NCBI GenBank assembly: GCA_963790585.1 | Contig: CAWBOY010000004.1 | Span: forward strand, 248,001-312,000 | Source: CAWBOY01 sp963790585 | GTDB taxonomy: Bacteria > Planctomycetota > Planctomycetia > Gemmatales > Gemmataceae | DNA length: 64,000 nucleotides | Reading direction: 5' to 3' | Part shown: positions 39,495 to 48,299 of the stretch, in pieces | Layout of the letters: the number at the start of each line of letters is the position of its first letter | Position numbering within the stretch: the stretch's first letter is position 1 | Notes under the pieces: generated by a model | The model's input: only the letters and a program-made list of their open reading frames with translations | What the model was told of the DNA's origin: nothing | Database searches by the model: none | Program-made: the position numbers and the translations under genes

Positions 39495-40970
39495 ATGCGA
39501 TCCTGGCTCGTCCTAATCACTCTGTTTCTCGGTACTCCCCACGCCGCTTTCGCTCATCCCGTCCTATCCGGCAATCATGATCGGGCTGTTCTCGTCCGGC
39601 TTAAGCCGACCGGCGTCGTCATTTCCTACCGCATGGAAGTCGATGCTCGTTGGGTTTCGTCCTGGGAAGTGCCGCGGCTGCCTGACATCCACGACGACCT
39701 GAAACGCGATCCTGCTTCTATTTACACTTTGTATCGCAAATATCTCACAAAATCGATTCAGAGCAATCTTGTCGTCCGGCTCGACGGCCAAGAACTGCCG
39801 CTCACGCTGGTCAAGGGGCACCAGGAGGTCATCAATGCTTTGCGGTGTGAATACACGTTTCGAGCCGATTGGAACCTGTGCGCGGGGCAGCGTTATAGCC
39901 TTGATTTTAAGGACCTGACCTATTCGCAGGACAAGGGGCTATTGGTTCTATCGCTCGCGACTCTGCCTGGCATTCGGCTCGTCGATGGTTCCTCGGCCGA
40001 GGCCAAAATCGATCCGCTCGGGGAGGATGAGCGAGCACGCTGGGTCCGCGCGGACTTTGAACTCGTATCGTTCGATCTGCCGGGAATCAATCATCCCACG
40101 CTGGCTCCGGACCCAATCAAAGGCAAAGAGAAGCCGACAAGGCAAGTCGCGCACCCGAAGCCACGATCTGGCCTCGTGTTCGTCGTCACGCGTGCAGGGC
40201 CGTCAGAAAATGCGTCTGAGCCTACCGCTACAAAAGAAAGCGACATCCTGCACCTGTTGCTCGACACAAATCAGGGTTTCGGCGTATTGCTCCTGATGGC
40301 CGCTGGCTTTGGTGCGATTCACGCGCTTACCCCGGGGCATGGCAAGACGCTCGTTGCCGCCTATCTCATCGGCGAGCGCGGCACGACCTGGCACGCGCTA
40401 TTTCTTGGCCTCGTGACGACCATCAGCCACACTATCGGCGTGATTCTGCTCGCCTTGTTGCTGCCGCTGTTTTTCCCCAAGGCGACGCCGGCGGAAGTGC
40501 AAGCCTTTCTTGGCCTGGTCGGCGGGCTGCTGATTGTCGGCCTCGGTTTTTGGTTGCTGCTCTGTCGCGTGGCCAATCGGCCCGATCATGTCCACATCGG
40601 CGGCGGACATCATCACCATCATGACCATGACACGCCGGCTGACGGCAAGCCGGGCTGGTGGGGCCTCATCGTCCTCGGCATCAGCGGCGGCATCGTTCCT
40701 TGCTGGGACGCGCTTTTTCTGTTGCTATTCTGCATCTCATCACAGCGACTTTGGATGGGCGTGCCGCTGCTGATCGCGTTTAGCGCTGGACTGGCGAGCG
40801 TGCTGGTCGGACTGGGGCTGATCGTCGTCCACTCGCGCCGCTACGCAAATCGCCATTGGGGCGAGAGCGCCAGCATGAAGCGCCTGTTTCGATTCTTGCC
40901 GATCGTCAGCGCGGTCATCGTTATGATGCTGGGCTTTTGGCTTTGTTACGGCAGCCTTCATGGGCAATGA
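39495..40970 (+). CDS. NicO/RcnA-type nickel-cobalt exporter with N-terminal exported domain
   Basis: 491 residues. A signal peptide (MRSWLVLITLFLGTPHAAFA) precedes about 220 residues of beta-rich exported domain with no transport motif. From about residue 255 the NicO membrane domain begins: AAGFGAIHALTPGHGKTLVA (the HALTPGHGK hallmark), LVTTISHTIGVILLALLLP, LVGGLLIVGLGFWLLL, then a His-rich cytosolic loop (HIGGGHHHHHDHD), then GISGGIVPCWDALFLLLF. The His loop indicates metal binding. Likely exports Ni2+ or Co2+; the direction is inferred from RcnA. The extended N-terminal domain is unlike E. coli RcnA. Confidence 0.85.
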   Translation: MRSWLVLITLFLGTPHAAFAHPVLSGNHDRAVLVRLKPTGVVISYRMEVDARWVSSWEVPRLPDIHDDLKRDPASIYTLYRKYLTKSIQSNLVVRLDGQELPLTLVKGHQEVINALRCEYTFRADWNLCAGQRYSLDFKDLTYSQDKGLLVLSLATLPGIRLVDGSSAEAKIDPLGEDERARWVRADFELVSFDLPGINHPTLAPDPIKGKEKPTRQVAHPKPRSGLVFVVTRAGPSENASEPTATKESDILHLLLDTNQGFGVLLLMAAGFGAIHALTPGHGKTLVAAYLIGERGTTWHALFLGLVTTISHTIGVILLALLLPLFFPKATPAEVQAFLGLVGGLLIVGLGFWLLLCRVANRPDHVHIGGGHHHHHDHDTPADGKPGWWGLIVLGISGGIVPCWDALFLLLFCISSQRLWMGVPLLIAFSAGLASVLVGLGLIVVHSRRYANRHWGESASMKRLFRFLPIVSAVIVMMLGFWLCYGSLHGQ

Positions 40971-40976
40971 AGTCAT

Positions 40977-41360
40977 TCAACAGCCATTGCGTCGATTCGG
41001 TCCCGCCACCTCGACTACGCCGACTTTTTTTATCCGATTCTGGGCGTCGACAAAGATGACCGACGGCCGATGACTTCGCGCCGCGGCATCGTCCATCTGC
41101 GTGAACGTCGCCACGATCACGATGTCGCCCGGATGCGTTAGCCGGGCGGCTGCCCCGTTGATGCAGACCACTCCCGACCCCGCCTCCCCCTCAATCGCGT
41201 AGGTCCGCAAGCGCGAGCCGCGCGTCACGTTCCAGACGTGGACCTCCTCAAACGGCAGAATGTCGGCCGCTTTGAGCAGGTTGGCGTCGAGGGTCAAGCT
41301 ACCCTCGTAATCGACGTCGGCCTGCGTCACCGTGGCGCGATGAATCTTCGACTTGAGCAT
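40977..41360 (-). CDS. panD: Aspartate 1-decarboxylase
   Basis: 127 residues from the ATG at 41360. Makes beta-alanine for pantothenate. It is a pyruvoyl enzyme made as a proenzyme: the opening MLKSKIHRATVTQADVDYEG is followed by SLT, and self-cleavage between Gly24 and Ser25 forms the pyruvoyl group. The motifs VWNVTRGSRLRTYAIEGEAG and INGAAARLTHPGDIVIV are typical. It converges with the metal exporter across six bases and is not followed by other pan genes. Confidence 0.93.
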   Translation of the reverse strand: MLKSKIHRATVTQADVDYEGSLTLDANLLKAADILPFEEVHVWNVTRGSRLRTYAIEGEAGSGVVCINGAAARLTHPGDIVIVATFTQMDDAAARSHRPSVIFVDAQNRIKKVGVVEVAGPNRRNGC

Positions 41361-41554
41361 AAAACGACTCACGCCGTTTGGGGGTACATGCATCTAGCGA
41401 TCTCCGAGAACCGTGGTACGACCAAACAATTGTAGAGGAGACGAAGCCTTAACGGAACGTCGCGTGGGTATCCACAGAGGCAGTCTTGACGCCGCGTCTA
41501 AATATGCTAACAATCGAATAGTTCTGTTTCCGAATTATCCCAAAGCAGCTGTAA

Positions 41555-42032
41555 ATGTCTTCTCTCGATCAAAAGACGAGCGAGCTACGAATCCTCGTCG
41601 AAGATATCGTGCATAAAATCCGCGTGCTCAACGCGCAGAGCGCTCGATTGCGCGGTGGCGGATCTGAGCATGCAGGAGCTGTTGCTCGTCGAGTATCTCG
41701 GCGATTCCGGCCAGCGCATGATGCGCGAGCTGGCGGAGCACCTGCAGCTTGCCGTCAATTCGATCACCGGCACGGTGGATAAACTCGAACGCAAGCTCCT
41801 GGTCGAGCGGCAGCGTTCGGAAGAGGATCGGCGCGTCGTCCACGTCGCGCTGACCAAGGCGGGCCAGGATGTTTACGAGGCTAACCTCAAGGAAAAGCTA
41901 GCCTTTCTGCGCAGGATGCTGGCAGCGCTCACCGAAGATGAACAGGAGATTTTCATGGTTCTGTTCCGCAAGATCGCCCGCGCGGGACAGAAGCAGGCCA
42001 AGCCGAGCGAGCCTGGAACCCAGGATGTCTAG
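41555..42032 (+). CDS. MarR-family regulator (one frame break)
   Basis: About 158 residues. The winged helix is seen as QELLLVEYLGDSGQRMMREL, AEHLQLAVNSITGTVDKLE and RSEEDRRVVHVALTKAGQDV. The N-terminal helices (LRILVEDIVHKIRVLNAQ) lie in a different frame; the break is near 41640. The gene is followed 210 bases later by an RND efflux operon, so it is a plausible regulator of it (inference from position). Its TAG stop abuts a dispersed repeat that fills most of the gap. No strong ribosome site precedes the ATG. Confidence 0.82.
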
Positions 42033-42194
42033 CCTACCGGCTCGCGGCTATTGATCGTCAGGCAGTGAATGTCAGCAATAAAGCGAAGATTGCCGAGCCT
42101 GAAGCGTGAGCGAAGGAGCATTACATCGGTGTAATGCCCCTTCGCTTACGCTTCAGGCTCGGTTTTCGATGACCCCAACTACTTGAAGATCAAT
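42031..42194. repeat. Long interspersed element, copy B (full)
   Basis: Begins AGCCTACCGGCTCGCGGCTA at the MarR stop, continues AGTGAATGTCAGCAATAAAGCG, then the palindrome GAGCCTGAAGCGTGAGCG ... CGCTTACGCTTCAGGCTC (arms about 42092-42113 and 42140-42162) around TTACATCGGTGTAA, then GATGACCCCAACTACTTGAA and GATCAATTAG. Homologous throughout to copy A at 29505-29642. It lies directly upstream of the efflux operon. Confidence 0.87.
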
Positions 42195-42242
42195 TAGCGC
42201 TTTGATTTTTCGTGAATCGTTCGATCGGAAAGCGGGAGACGA

Positions 42243-43601
42243 ATGTCACAACGCAAAAGCAGTTGGAGCGGCTGGTTGGTCGGCGGCCTCGTCATCGCGG
42301 GCCTATTGACCGGCGGTTGGTTTCTCTATGGCCGCAAGGAGCCAGAGCAGGCCCACGCCGCGAAAACGGAGCGCAAGGAAGTTGCCGTCTCGGTCGCGCC
42401 CGTCACGCTGCGCTCGGTGATGCGGAAGGTCAGCGTCGTCGGCTCGCTTTATGGCAAGGACGAAGTGACCGTGACTCCCAAAGTTGAAGGCCGCGTCGTC
42501 AAGATCTATAAGGATGTCGGCGATTTCGTCAGACCGGGCGATTTGTTGATCGAGATCGATCCGACCGATTACCGCCTGGCCGTCAACGAGGCCCAGCGGG
42601 CCTTGGAGCTGGAGCTGGCGAAACTCGGCTTGAAGGAGTTGCCCGAGGGGAAAATCGATGTAACGGCTCTTCCCACCGTGTCCCGAGCCTCGGTCATGGA
42701 AAATAACGCAGCCTCTCGGCGTGATAGGCTGTCGCGGCTTGGAAATAAAGGTGCGGCGACCGCCGAGGACAGCGAACAAGCACAGACCGATTACGCCGTC
42801 GCTCGCGCTAATCGGCTTCAAGCCATTCTCGATGCCGAAGCCACGTTAGCCGCCGCCCGTCAGCGGCAAGCGGTTTTGGCAACGGCTCAACAGCGGCTCA
42901 AGGACACGCGCGTCATCGCTCCGTCGCCCTCTGATTTTCGCGCTGTGGAGGGCACGGATACGGCCACGCCGAACGCGAAATCGTCAGTCGAATATGTCAT
43001 CTATCAGCGCTCCGTTGCCGAAGGCGAGATCGTTCAGACGATGGTCATTCCCGGCGTCAACAGTATGCTCTTTAAGCTAGCCATCGACAATCCGCTTAAG
43101 ATGCAGGCAACCATCCCTGAGCGCCATCGCGGCGACGTCAAGATCGGCATGGAGGCTGAGCTAGAGGTCGAATCGTACCCAGGCATCAAGTTCCCTGGCA
43201 AAGTGGCGCGCGTCAATCCCGCCGTCGATCGCGCCAATCGGACCTTTCAGGTCGAGATCCATGTGCCGAACGACGATCGGCGTCTGAGCCCCGGCAGTTT
43301 CGCCCGTGCCACCATTCGCACGCGCGTCGACGACAAGGCACGCACCGTTCCCGAAGAAGCCCTGGTCGCCTTCGCCGGCGTGACCAAAGTATTCACCGTG
43401 AAGGACGGTAAAGCCCATGCCGTTCCGGTTCATCCGGGACCGACGCTGAATCTTGGCAACAGCGATAGCATCAAAACCTGGGTCGAGATCGATGGCGATC
43501 TATCCGAAGGCTCGCTGGTTGTCGTGGCCGGTCAAACGCGCCTGGCCGAAGATACGCCTGTCCGCGTACGTGATGCGGCCAAAGAAGGAATAGCCAAATG
43601 A
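42243..43601 (+). CDS. RND efflux periplasmic adaptor (membrane fusion protein)
   Basis: 452 residues. An N-terminal membrane anchor (WLVGGLVIAGLLTGGWFLYG) precedes a lipoyl half-domain (GRVVKIYKDVGDFVRPGDLL), a helical hairpin region (about 110-210) and beta-barrel part (PLKMQATIPERHRGDVKIGM, ESYPGIKFPGKVARVNPAVD), matching HlyD/AcrA-type adaptors. GGGAG precedes the ATG. It overlaps the permease gene by four bases (ATGA), a sign of coupled translation. No outer-membrane TolC-like gene is present in the window, so the partner must be elsewhere. Confidence 0.92.
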   Translation: MSQRKSSWSGWLVGGLVIAGLLTGGWFLYGRKEPEQAHAAKTERKEVAVSVAPVTLRSVMRKVSVVGSLYGKDEVTVTPKVEGRVVKIYKDVGDFVRPGDLLIEIDPTDYRLAVNEAQRALELELAKLGLKELPEGKIDVTALPTVSRASVMENNAASRRDRLSRLGNKGAATAEDSEQAQTDYAVARANRLQAILDAEATLAAARQRQAVLATAQQRLKDTRVIAPSPSDFRAVEGTDTATPNAKSSVEYVIYQRSVAEGEIVQTMVIPGVNSMLFKLAIDNPLKMQATIPERHRGDVKIGMEAELEVESYPGIKFPGKVARVNPAVDRANRTFQVEIHVPNDDRRLSPGSFARATIRTRVDDKARTVPEEALVAFAGVTKVFTVKDGKAHAVPVHPGPTLNLGNSDSIKTWVEIDGDLSEGSLVVVAGQTRLAEDTPVRVRDAAKEGIAK

Positions 43602-46600
43602 CGATTTGGGACGTCTGCATCAAACGGCCGGTCTTCACGGCCATGCTCGTAAGCACGCCGATTCTGCTCGGCCTTGTTTGCTATGGCCGCCTGGGCGTCG
43701 AACTCTTTCCTAATGTCGATCTGCCGATCGTGACTGTCACGACGACTCTGCGCGGCGCCAGCGTCGAGGCGATGGAAACGGGAGTGACGAAACAGATTGA
43801 AGAGATCGTCAACACCGTCTCGGCGATCGACGAGCTGAAGTCGACGACCAAAGAAGGCTTTTCGCAGGTGGTCATTCAGTTCAAGCTCGAAAAGAACGGG
43901 GCTGTCGCGGCTCAGGAGGTCGATGCGAAGGTTCGCACCATTCTGTCGCGTTTGCCGCAGGGGACCGATCCGCCGATCATCGACAAGCTCGCCATTGATG
44001 CCGCCCCCGTAATGACCTTGGCCGTCTCGGGCCGGCGTGATTTCCGCGAAGTGACTGAAATTGCCGCAAGAGGATCAAAGAAGATCTCGAAACGATCTCA
44101 GGCGTCGGCTCAGTTGTTCTTGTCGGTGGCCGGCAGCGCGCCATCAATGTCATCATCGAGCCGGATAGGCTCCTGAAGTATGACAACCTCACGATCATGG
44201 ACGTGCGGCAAGCCCTGGTCCGCGAGAATCAAGAACAGCCCGGCGGCCGCGTCGATCGCGGCCAATCGGAACTGGTGCTGCGAACGCTTGGCCGCGTCGA
44301 TAAGCCCACCGATTTCGCGCGTCTGATAGTCGGCAATCGCAATGGTCAACCGATCCGTATCGAGGATGTGGGCCGCGTCGAGGATTCCTACGAGGAGCCG
44401 CGCGGTCTCAGTCGTCTGTGGGTCAAGGACCAGACCCAAGAGGGCGATGACAGTCCGGGCCAGAATGCCGTCAGCCTTATCATTCAAAAACAATCGGGTA
44501 CGAACACAGTCGCCGTGGTCGAGCTGGTCAAGCAGCGGCTCGCGCGGATCTTGCCGACGCTTCCCGAGGATATCAAGGCCGAGGTGATTCGCGATCAATC
44601 GCGCTTCATCAAAAACTCCATGGAAGAGGTTAAAACGCACCTTTTCCTGGCCGTGTTGCTCGTGTCGGCGTCGATCCTGTTATTCCTGCGCGACTGGCGC
44701 ACGACGATCATCGCCACCCTCGCCATTCCGACATCGCTCGTCGGCACCTTCGCGTTCATGTATGTGATGGGGTTCACGCTCAACAATTTCACCATGATCG
44801 GCCTTATTTTGGCGGTCGGTATCGTCGTCGATGACGCCGTCGTCGTGCATGAGAACATCTTCCGTCACATGGAAGAATATGGCCTCAGTGCCCGCCAGGC
44901 GGCCAGCAAGGCGACAGGCGAAATCGCCTTGGCTGTCCTCGCAACGACTCTATCGCTGGTCGTCATCTTTGCCCCGATCGCGTTTATGGGCGGCCAGGTC
45001 GGGCGGTTCTTTAATTGCTTCGGCTTCGTCGTCGGCTTCTCCGTCCTTATGAGCATGTTCATTTCGTTCACCATGACGCCTGTACTCTGCTCGCGCTTCC
45101 TTGTGCTGGAGCCGGGCCATTCGTCGAGCAAGTCCGGCTTCATCTGGCGCACGATCGAGGGTGGCTACGGCGCGCTCCTGCGCTGGTCGCTCCATCATCG
45201 CTGGATCGTGGTGCTGATTTCCGTTGGTGTCCTTTTCTCGACGCCGGCGCTGTTTACGATTGTGGGCAAGGACTTCGTGCCCAAAGACGATCAGAGCGAA
45301 TTCGAGGTTGCGATTACGTTGCCCGAGGGCTATTCGCTAACCCGGGCCGATTCGCTGCTCTCTGAGATCGAAGGGCGACTACGGAAACTGCGCGGCGTGA
45401 CGCATTCGTTCATCCTCATCGGCGACACCACCGGCCGGGTCACGAAAGGCCAAGGCGACGTCACCAACGGCAAGATCTACTGTCGCTTGATCGATTTACG
45501 CGAGCGCAAATATACGCAATTCGACGTCATGAACGACGCGCGCACGATCATGGAAGATTACCCCGATCTACGAGTCGCGGTCCAGGAGGCAGCCGTCATC
45601 ACCGCGGAAGGTTTTCGACAAGTGGATGTCGATCTCAACCTGTGTGGTCCCGACATCGAAAAACTACAGATCTACTCGGCCGAGATTACCCAGTGGATGC
45701 GCGGGCAAGGTGGCTTCGTTGACATTGACACCAGCCTGTCACTCCGCAAGCCCGAGCTAGATATTCATCCCGACCGCGAACGCCTGTCGGATCTCGGAGT
45801 CTCCATACAAAGTGTAGCTGTCGTCACCAACGTGTTAGTCGGCGGCGAGCCGGTGAGCAAATACAAGGAGCGCGACGAGGAATACGACGTCTGGCTACGG
45901 GCCGAACCCAAAGGGCGCAACGATCGCGAAGCAATCGCGCGGATGACGGTCCCTTCGACCACGGCCGCCAGCGGCACCGTCCGCCTCGATAGCATCGCCC
46001 ACCTGGAGCCGGCGATGGGGCCAAACGCGATCGATCGCTTCGGCCGTCAGCGGCAGGTGGTGATCTCATCCAATCTGGAGGGCAAAGATCTCAGTGGCGC
46101 CGTGGCCGAGCTGACCGCTCACATCAAAGCAATGGACCTGCCGCCCGAATATCGCTTCGAGTTCCTGGGTAATGCCAAGAGCCTGGCCGAGTCCAACGAC
46201 AATTTCGCCATCGGCTTTCTCCTGGCGTTCGTCTTCATGTACATGATCCTGGCCGCCCAATTCGAGAGCCTGGTCCACCCGATCAGCATCCTCGCCGCAC
46301 TCCCCCTGACCATTCCGTTCGCCGTCCTCGCCCTGATCTTGCTGCGTACCAACCTCGACATCTTCGCCATGCTCGGCTTGTTCATGCTCTTCGGCATTGT
46401 CAAGAAAAACGGCATCTTGCAAGTGGATTATACGAACCAGCTCCGAGCCCAAGGCATGGAGCGAGAGACCGCGATCCTGGAGGCGAATCGAGCGCGACTA
46501 CGCCCGATCCTGATGACCACAGTCATGCTCGTGGCCGCCATGGTGCCGATGGCCCTGGGCCAAGGCCCTGGGGCCGGCACGCGATCGAGTATGGCGAAGG

Positions 46601-46716
46601 TGATACTGGGCGGGCAGGCGCTGTCGCTGCTGCTGACGCTTCTGGTGACGCCGGTGGCGTATTCACTTTGGGATGGGTTAGGACGACGGCTGAGTTGGTG
46701 GACACGAAAAGCCTGA
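43598..46716 (+). CDS. RND efflux permease (AcrB-like; one frame break)
   Basis: About 1,040 residues, the usual size. The start TIWDVCIKRPVFTAMLVSTP, the first porter region (LFPNVDLPIVTVTTTLRGAS), and the transmembrane set (LFLAVLLVSASILLFLRDWR; NNFTMIGLILAVGIVVDDAV with the conserved DD; MFGIVKKNGILQVDY) are all clear. The frame breaks near 44070, where FREVTEIA should continue KRIKEDLETISGVGSVVLVG; one missing base explains it. The drug substrate cannot be predicted. It is the second gene of a MarR-adaptor-permease cluster. Confidence 0.93.
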
Positions 46717-46720
46717 CCGC

Positions 46721-46785
46721 TTTATATAGCCCCCGGCTTGCCGGGGGGTTTTGCCTTTCCCGCGGCAAGCCGGGGGCTATATAAA
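46721..46785. repeat. GGCTATATAA palindrome after the efflux operon
   Basis: Arms 46721-46745 and 46761-46785 (TTTATATAGCCCCCGGCTTG... and complement) pair over about 24 bases with a short T-rich loop. It lies between convergent genes and could stop both transcripts. A single-arm relative is at 48259-48288. Confidence 0.87.
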
Positions 46786-46790
46786 TCCAG

Positions 46791-47477
46791 TTACGACGCC
46801 AACGCCGAATGGCCAATCAGGGTCAATCCAATCCCAATCGTCCCCTTAGTCGTTTCAATCGAAACAGGCTGCTTGTACATCAGCACCCAATGACCTTCGC
46901 CCTTGTTGGTTAGCTTTGGCTCGGCGACCTTATCTCCAGGAAAGAGTAAGAACATCACGGGATGCTTTTCCGTGATCTTGGCACTCAATTCATGGAGCGC
47001 CTTGGCCTCCATCAATTCAGGACTCTTGTCTTCGGCGGCTGGACAAAGGAGAACAAAATCCGTGGACGGGGCGGTGCCGCGGTGGTCATCGCTTTGCGGT
47101 TGGTCGGCGAGCCGGAGCGTATAGACGCCAGCCGGGATTTTCTGCTTGCGGTAGCTGGTCGCCTCTTTATGGATCTTCACGGCACCAAGAATTGTCGACT
47201 CGGCAAGTTCGCGGTAGGTGATGCCATTCTTGATCTGCGCTTCGGTCGCTTTCGCTGGTAAATCGTTGCGCGGCCAGAACTCGAGGATGATCTCGTTATT
47301 GGAATCGATCAGCTGTACGGAGCGGTCGACGAGAAGTTGGCGGATGTCGTCGCGGAGTTCCTTGGGAGCCGGCTGTTTTTCTTGGAGTTTGATTGTGTAG
47401 GTCGATTTTTCGTCGGCCCGAAATGTAGCGGCGACCAGGAGTAGAACGACTAAGACGGATCTATGGGAATAACTCAT
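46791..47477 (-). CDS. Exported protein of unknown function
   Basis: 228 residues with a signal peptide (MSYSHRSVLVVLLLVAATFR). The mature protein contains GITYRELAESTILGAVKIHK, KIPAGVYTLRLADQPQSDDH and DFVLLCPAAEDKSPELM, a pattern I recall from planctomycete exported proteins that may have a beta-sandwich core, but I recognise no named domain. It starts eight bases after the end of the VapC-like gene on the same strand, so it may be read as the third gene of that operon. Confidence 0.6.
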   Translation of the reverse strand: MSYSHRSVLVVLLLVAATFRADEKSTYTIKLQEKQPAPKELRDDIRQLLVDRSVQLIDSNNEIILEFWPRNDLPAKATEAQIKNGITYRELAESTILGAVKIHKEATSYRKQKIPAGVYTLRLADQPQSDDHRGTAPSTDFVLLCPAAEDKSPELMEAKALHELSAKITEKHPVMFLLFPGDKVAEPKLTNKGEGHWVLMYKQPVSIETTKGTIGIGLTLIGHSALAS

Positions 47478-47485
47478 CGTGGTTC

Positions 47486-47923
47486 CTAAACGGTCGCCGG
47501 ATCGAGGACAGATATCATTGGATAACGGGCAAAATCTTGAGTGTTGAATGTCAAGAGATGGCTTATACCATGTACGATCATCGCGGCTACCAATCTGGCG
47601 TCGTGGGCGTTCTTACCGACGACCTTATAGGTCGTGACGAGGTTTTGCCATTCATTGAAAATCGACGGGCTGTCGTGGAGAACCCCGAAAATAGATTGGA
47701 ATCGTGCCATTTCCTTGGAAACGAAAGATATAGGAAACCCAAGCCCGTTGACCGCGGTCGGTCTCGTGGCGACGACCCAGAATTCGTAGAGAACCTGGGG
47801 AACAACACACAGAAAATCTCCACGAAGCTCCAACTTTGGAATGGCACCTACCGCTGCTTGATTCTGGCCATAAGCCGGCTGATTTATGCGGAGCAGAATG
47901 TTCGTGTCGATTAGAACTTTCAT
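47486..47923 (-). CDS. VapC-like PIN-domain toxin
   Basis: 145 residues. PIN-domain ribonuclease of toxin-antitoxin systems. The acidic residues that bind the metal are visible: Asp6 in MKVLIDTNILL, Glu in VPQVLYEFWVVATRP, Asp in KNAHDARLVAAMIVHG, and Asp in LTFNTQDFARYP. Length is normal. The start overlaps the upstream antitoxin gene by four bases (ATGA), as expected for a coupled VapBC pair. RNA target unknown. Confidence 0.87.
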   Translation of the reverse strand: MKVLIDTNILLRINQPAYGQNQAAVGAIPKLELRGDFLCVVPQVLYEFWVVATRPTAVNGLGFPISFVSKEMARFQSIFGVLHDSPSIFNEWQNLVTTYKVVGKNAHDARLVAAMIVHGISHLLTFNTQDFARYPMISVLDPATV

Positions 47924-48201
47924 TCATCCGGACCAAAGTAGATGCTTTCCCGACTATCATCCACAACATGATCGCACGGCGGGAAGCTAGCGACTATTTC
48001 TCGAAAGGCTTTCACGCGCGCCTCGGGTGTTTCTAATCCTCGCGGATAGACGACGCCAGCCTCAGTAAGCATGGCAACCTTCAAATCGGCATCACGTATG
48101 GCGAGGAGCAGAAGATATTGCTCAAGCGATTGCCCGTTTTTTGCTGCTCGTTCGCTGAGCTCTTGCTCGACTTCGTACGGCAAGTTAATGGTTATGCCCA
48201 T
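47920..48201 (-). CDS. Antitoxin partner of the PIN toxin
   Basis: 93 residues from the ATG at 48201, with GGAGAGG upstream. The start MGITINLPYEVEQELSERAA resembles a ribbon-helix-helix DNA-binding domain (short beta strand, then helix). The rest (LETPEARVKAFREIVASFPP) probably wraps the toxin. Its position immediately upstream of, and overlapping, the PIN gene supports the antitoxin role; family is not certain. It would be expected to repress its own promoter. Confidence 0.75.
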   Translation of the reverse strand: MGITINLPYEVEQELSERAAKNGQSLEQYLLLLAIRDADLKVAMLTEAGVVYPRGLETPEARVKAFREIVASFPPCDHVVDDSRESIYFGPDE

Positions 48202-48258
48202 GTCCCTCTCCGTTTGGATCTTGCTCGCATGCACCAGGATACCGATTAACAAAAAGGT

Positions 48259-48288
48259 GCCCCCGGCAAGCCGGGGGGGCTATATAAA
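48259..48288. repeat. Single arm of the GGCTATATAA palindrome
   Basis: GCCCCCGGCAAGCCGGGGGG then GCTATATAAA repeats the right arm of 46721-46785; the first part can itself form a small hairpin. It lies between the antitoxin gene start and the end of the DUF1501 gene. Confidence 0.75.
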
Positions 48289-48299
48289 CATCATCCAAA

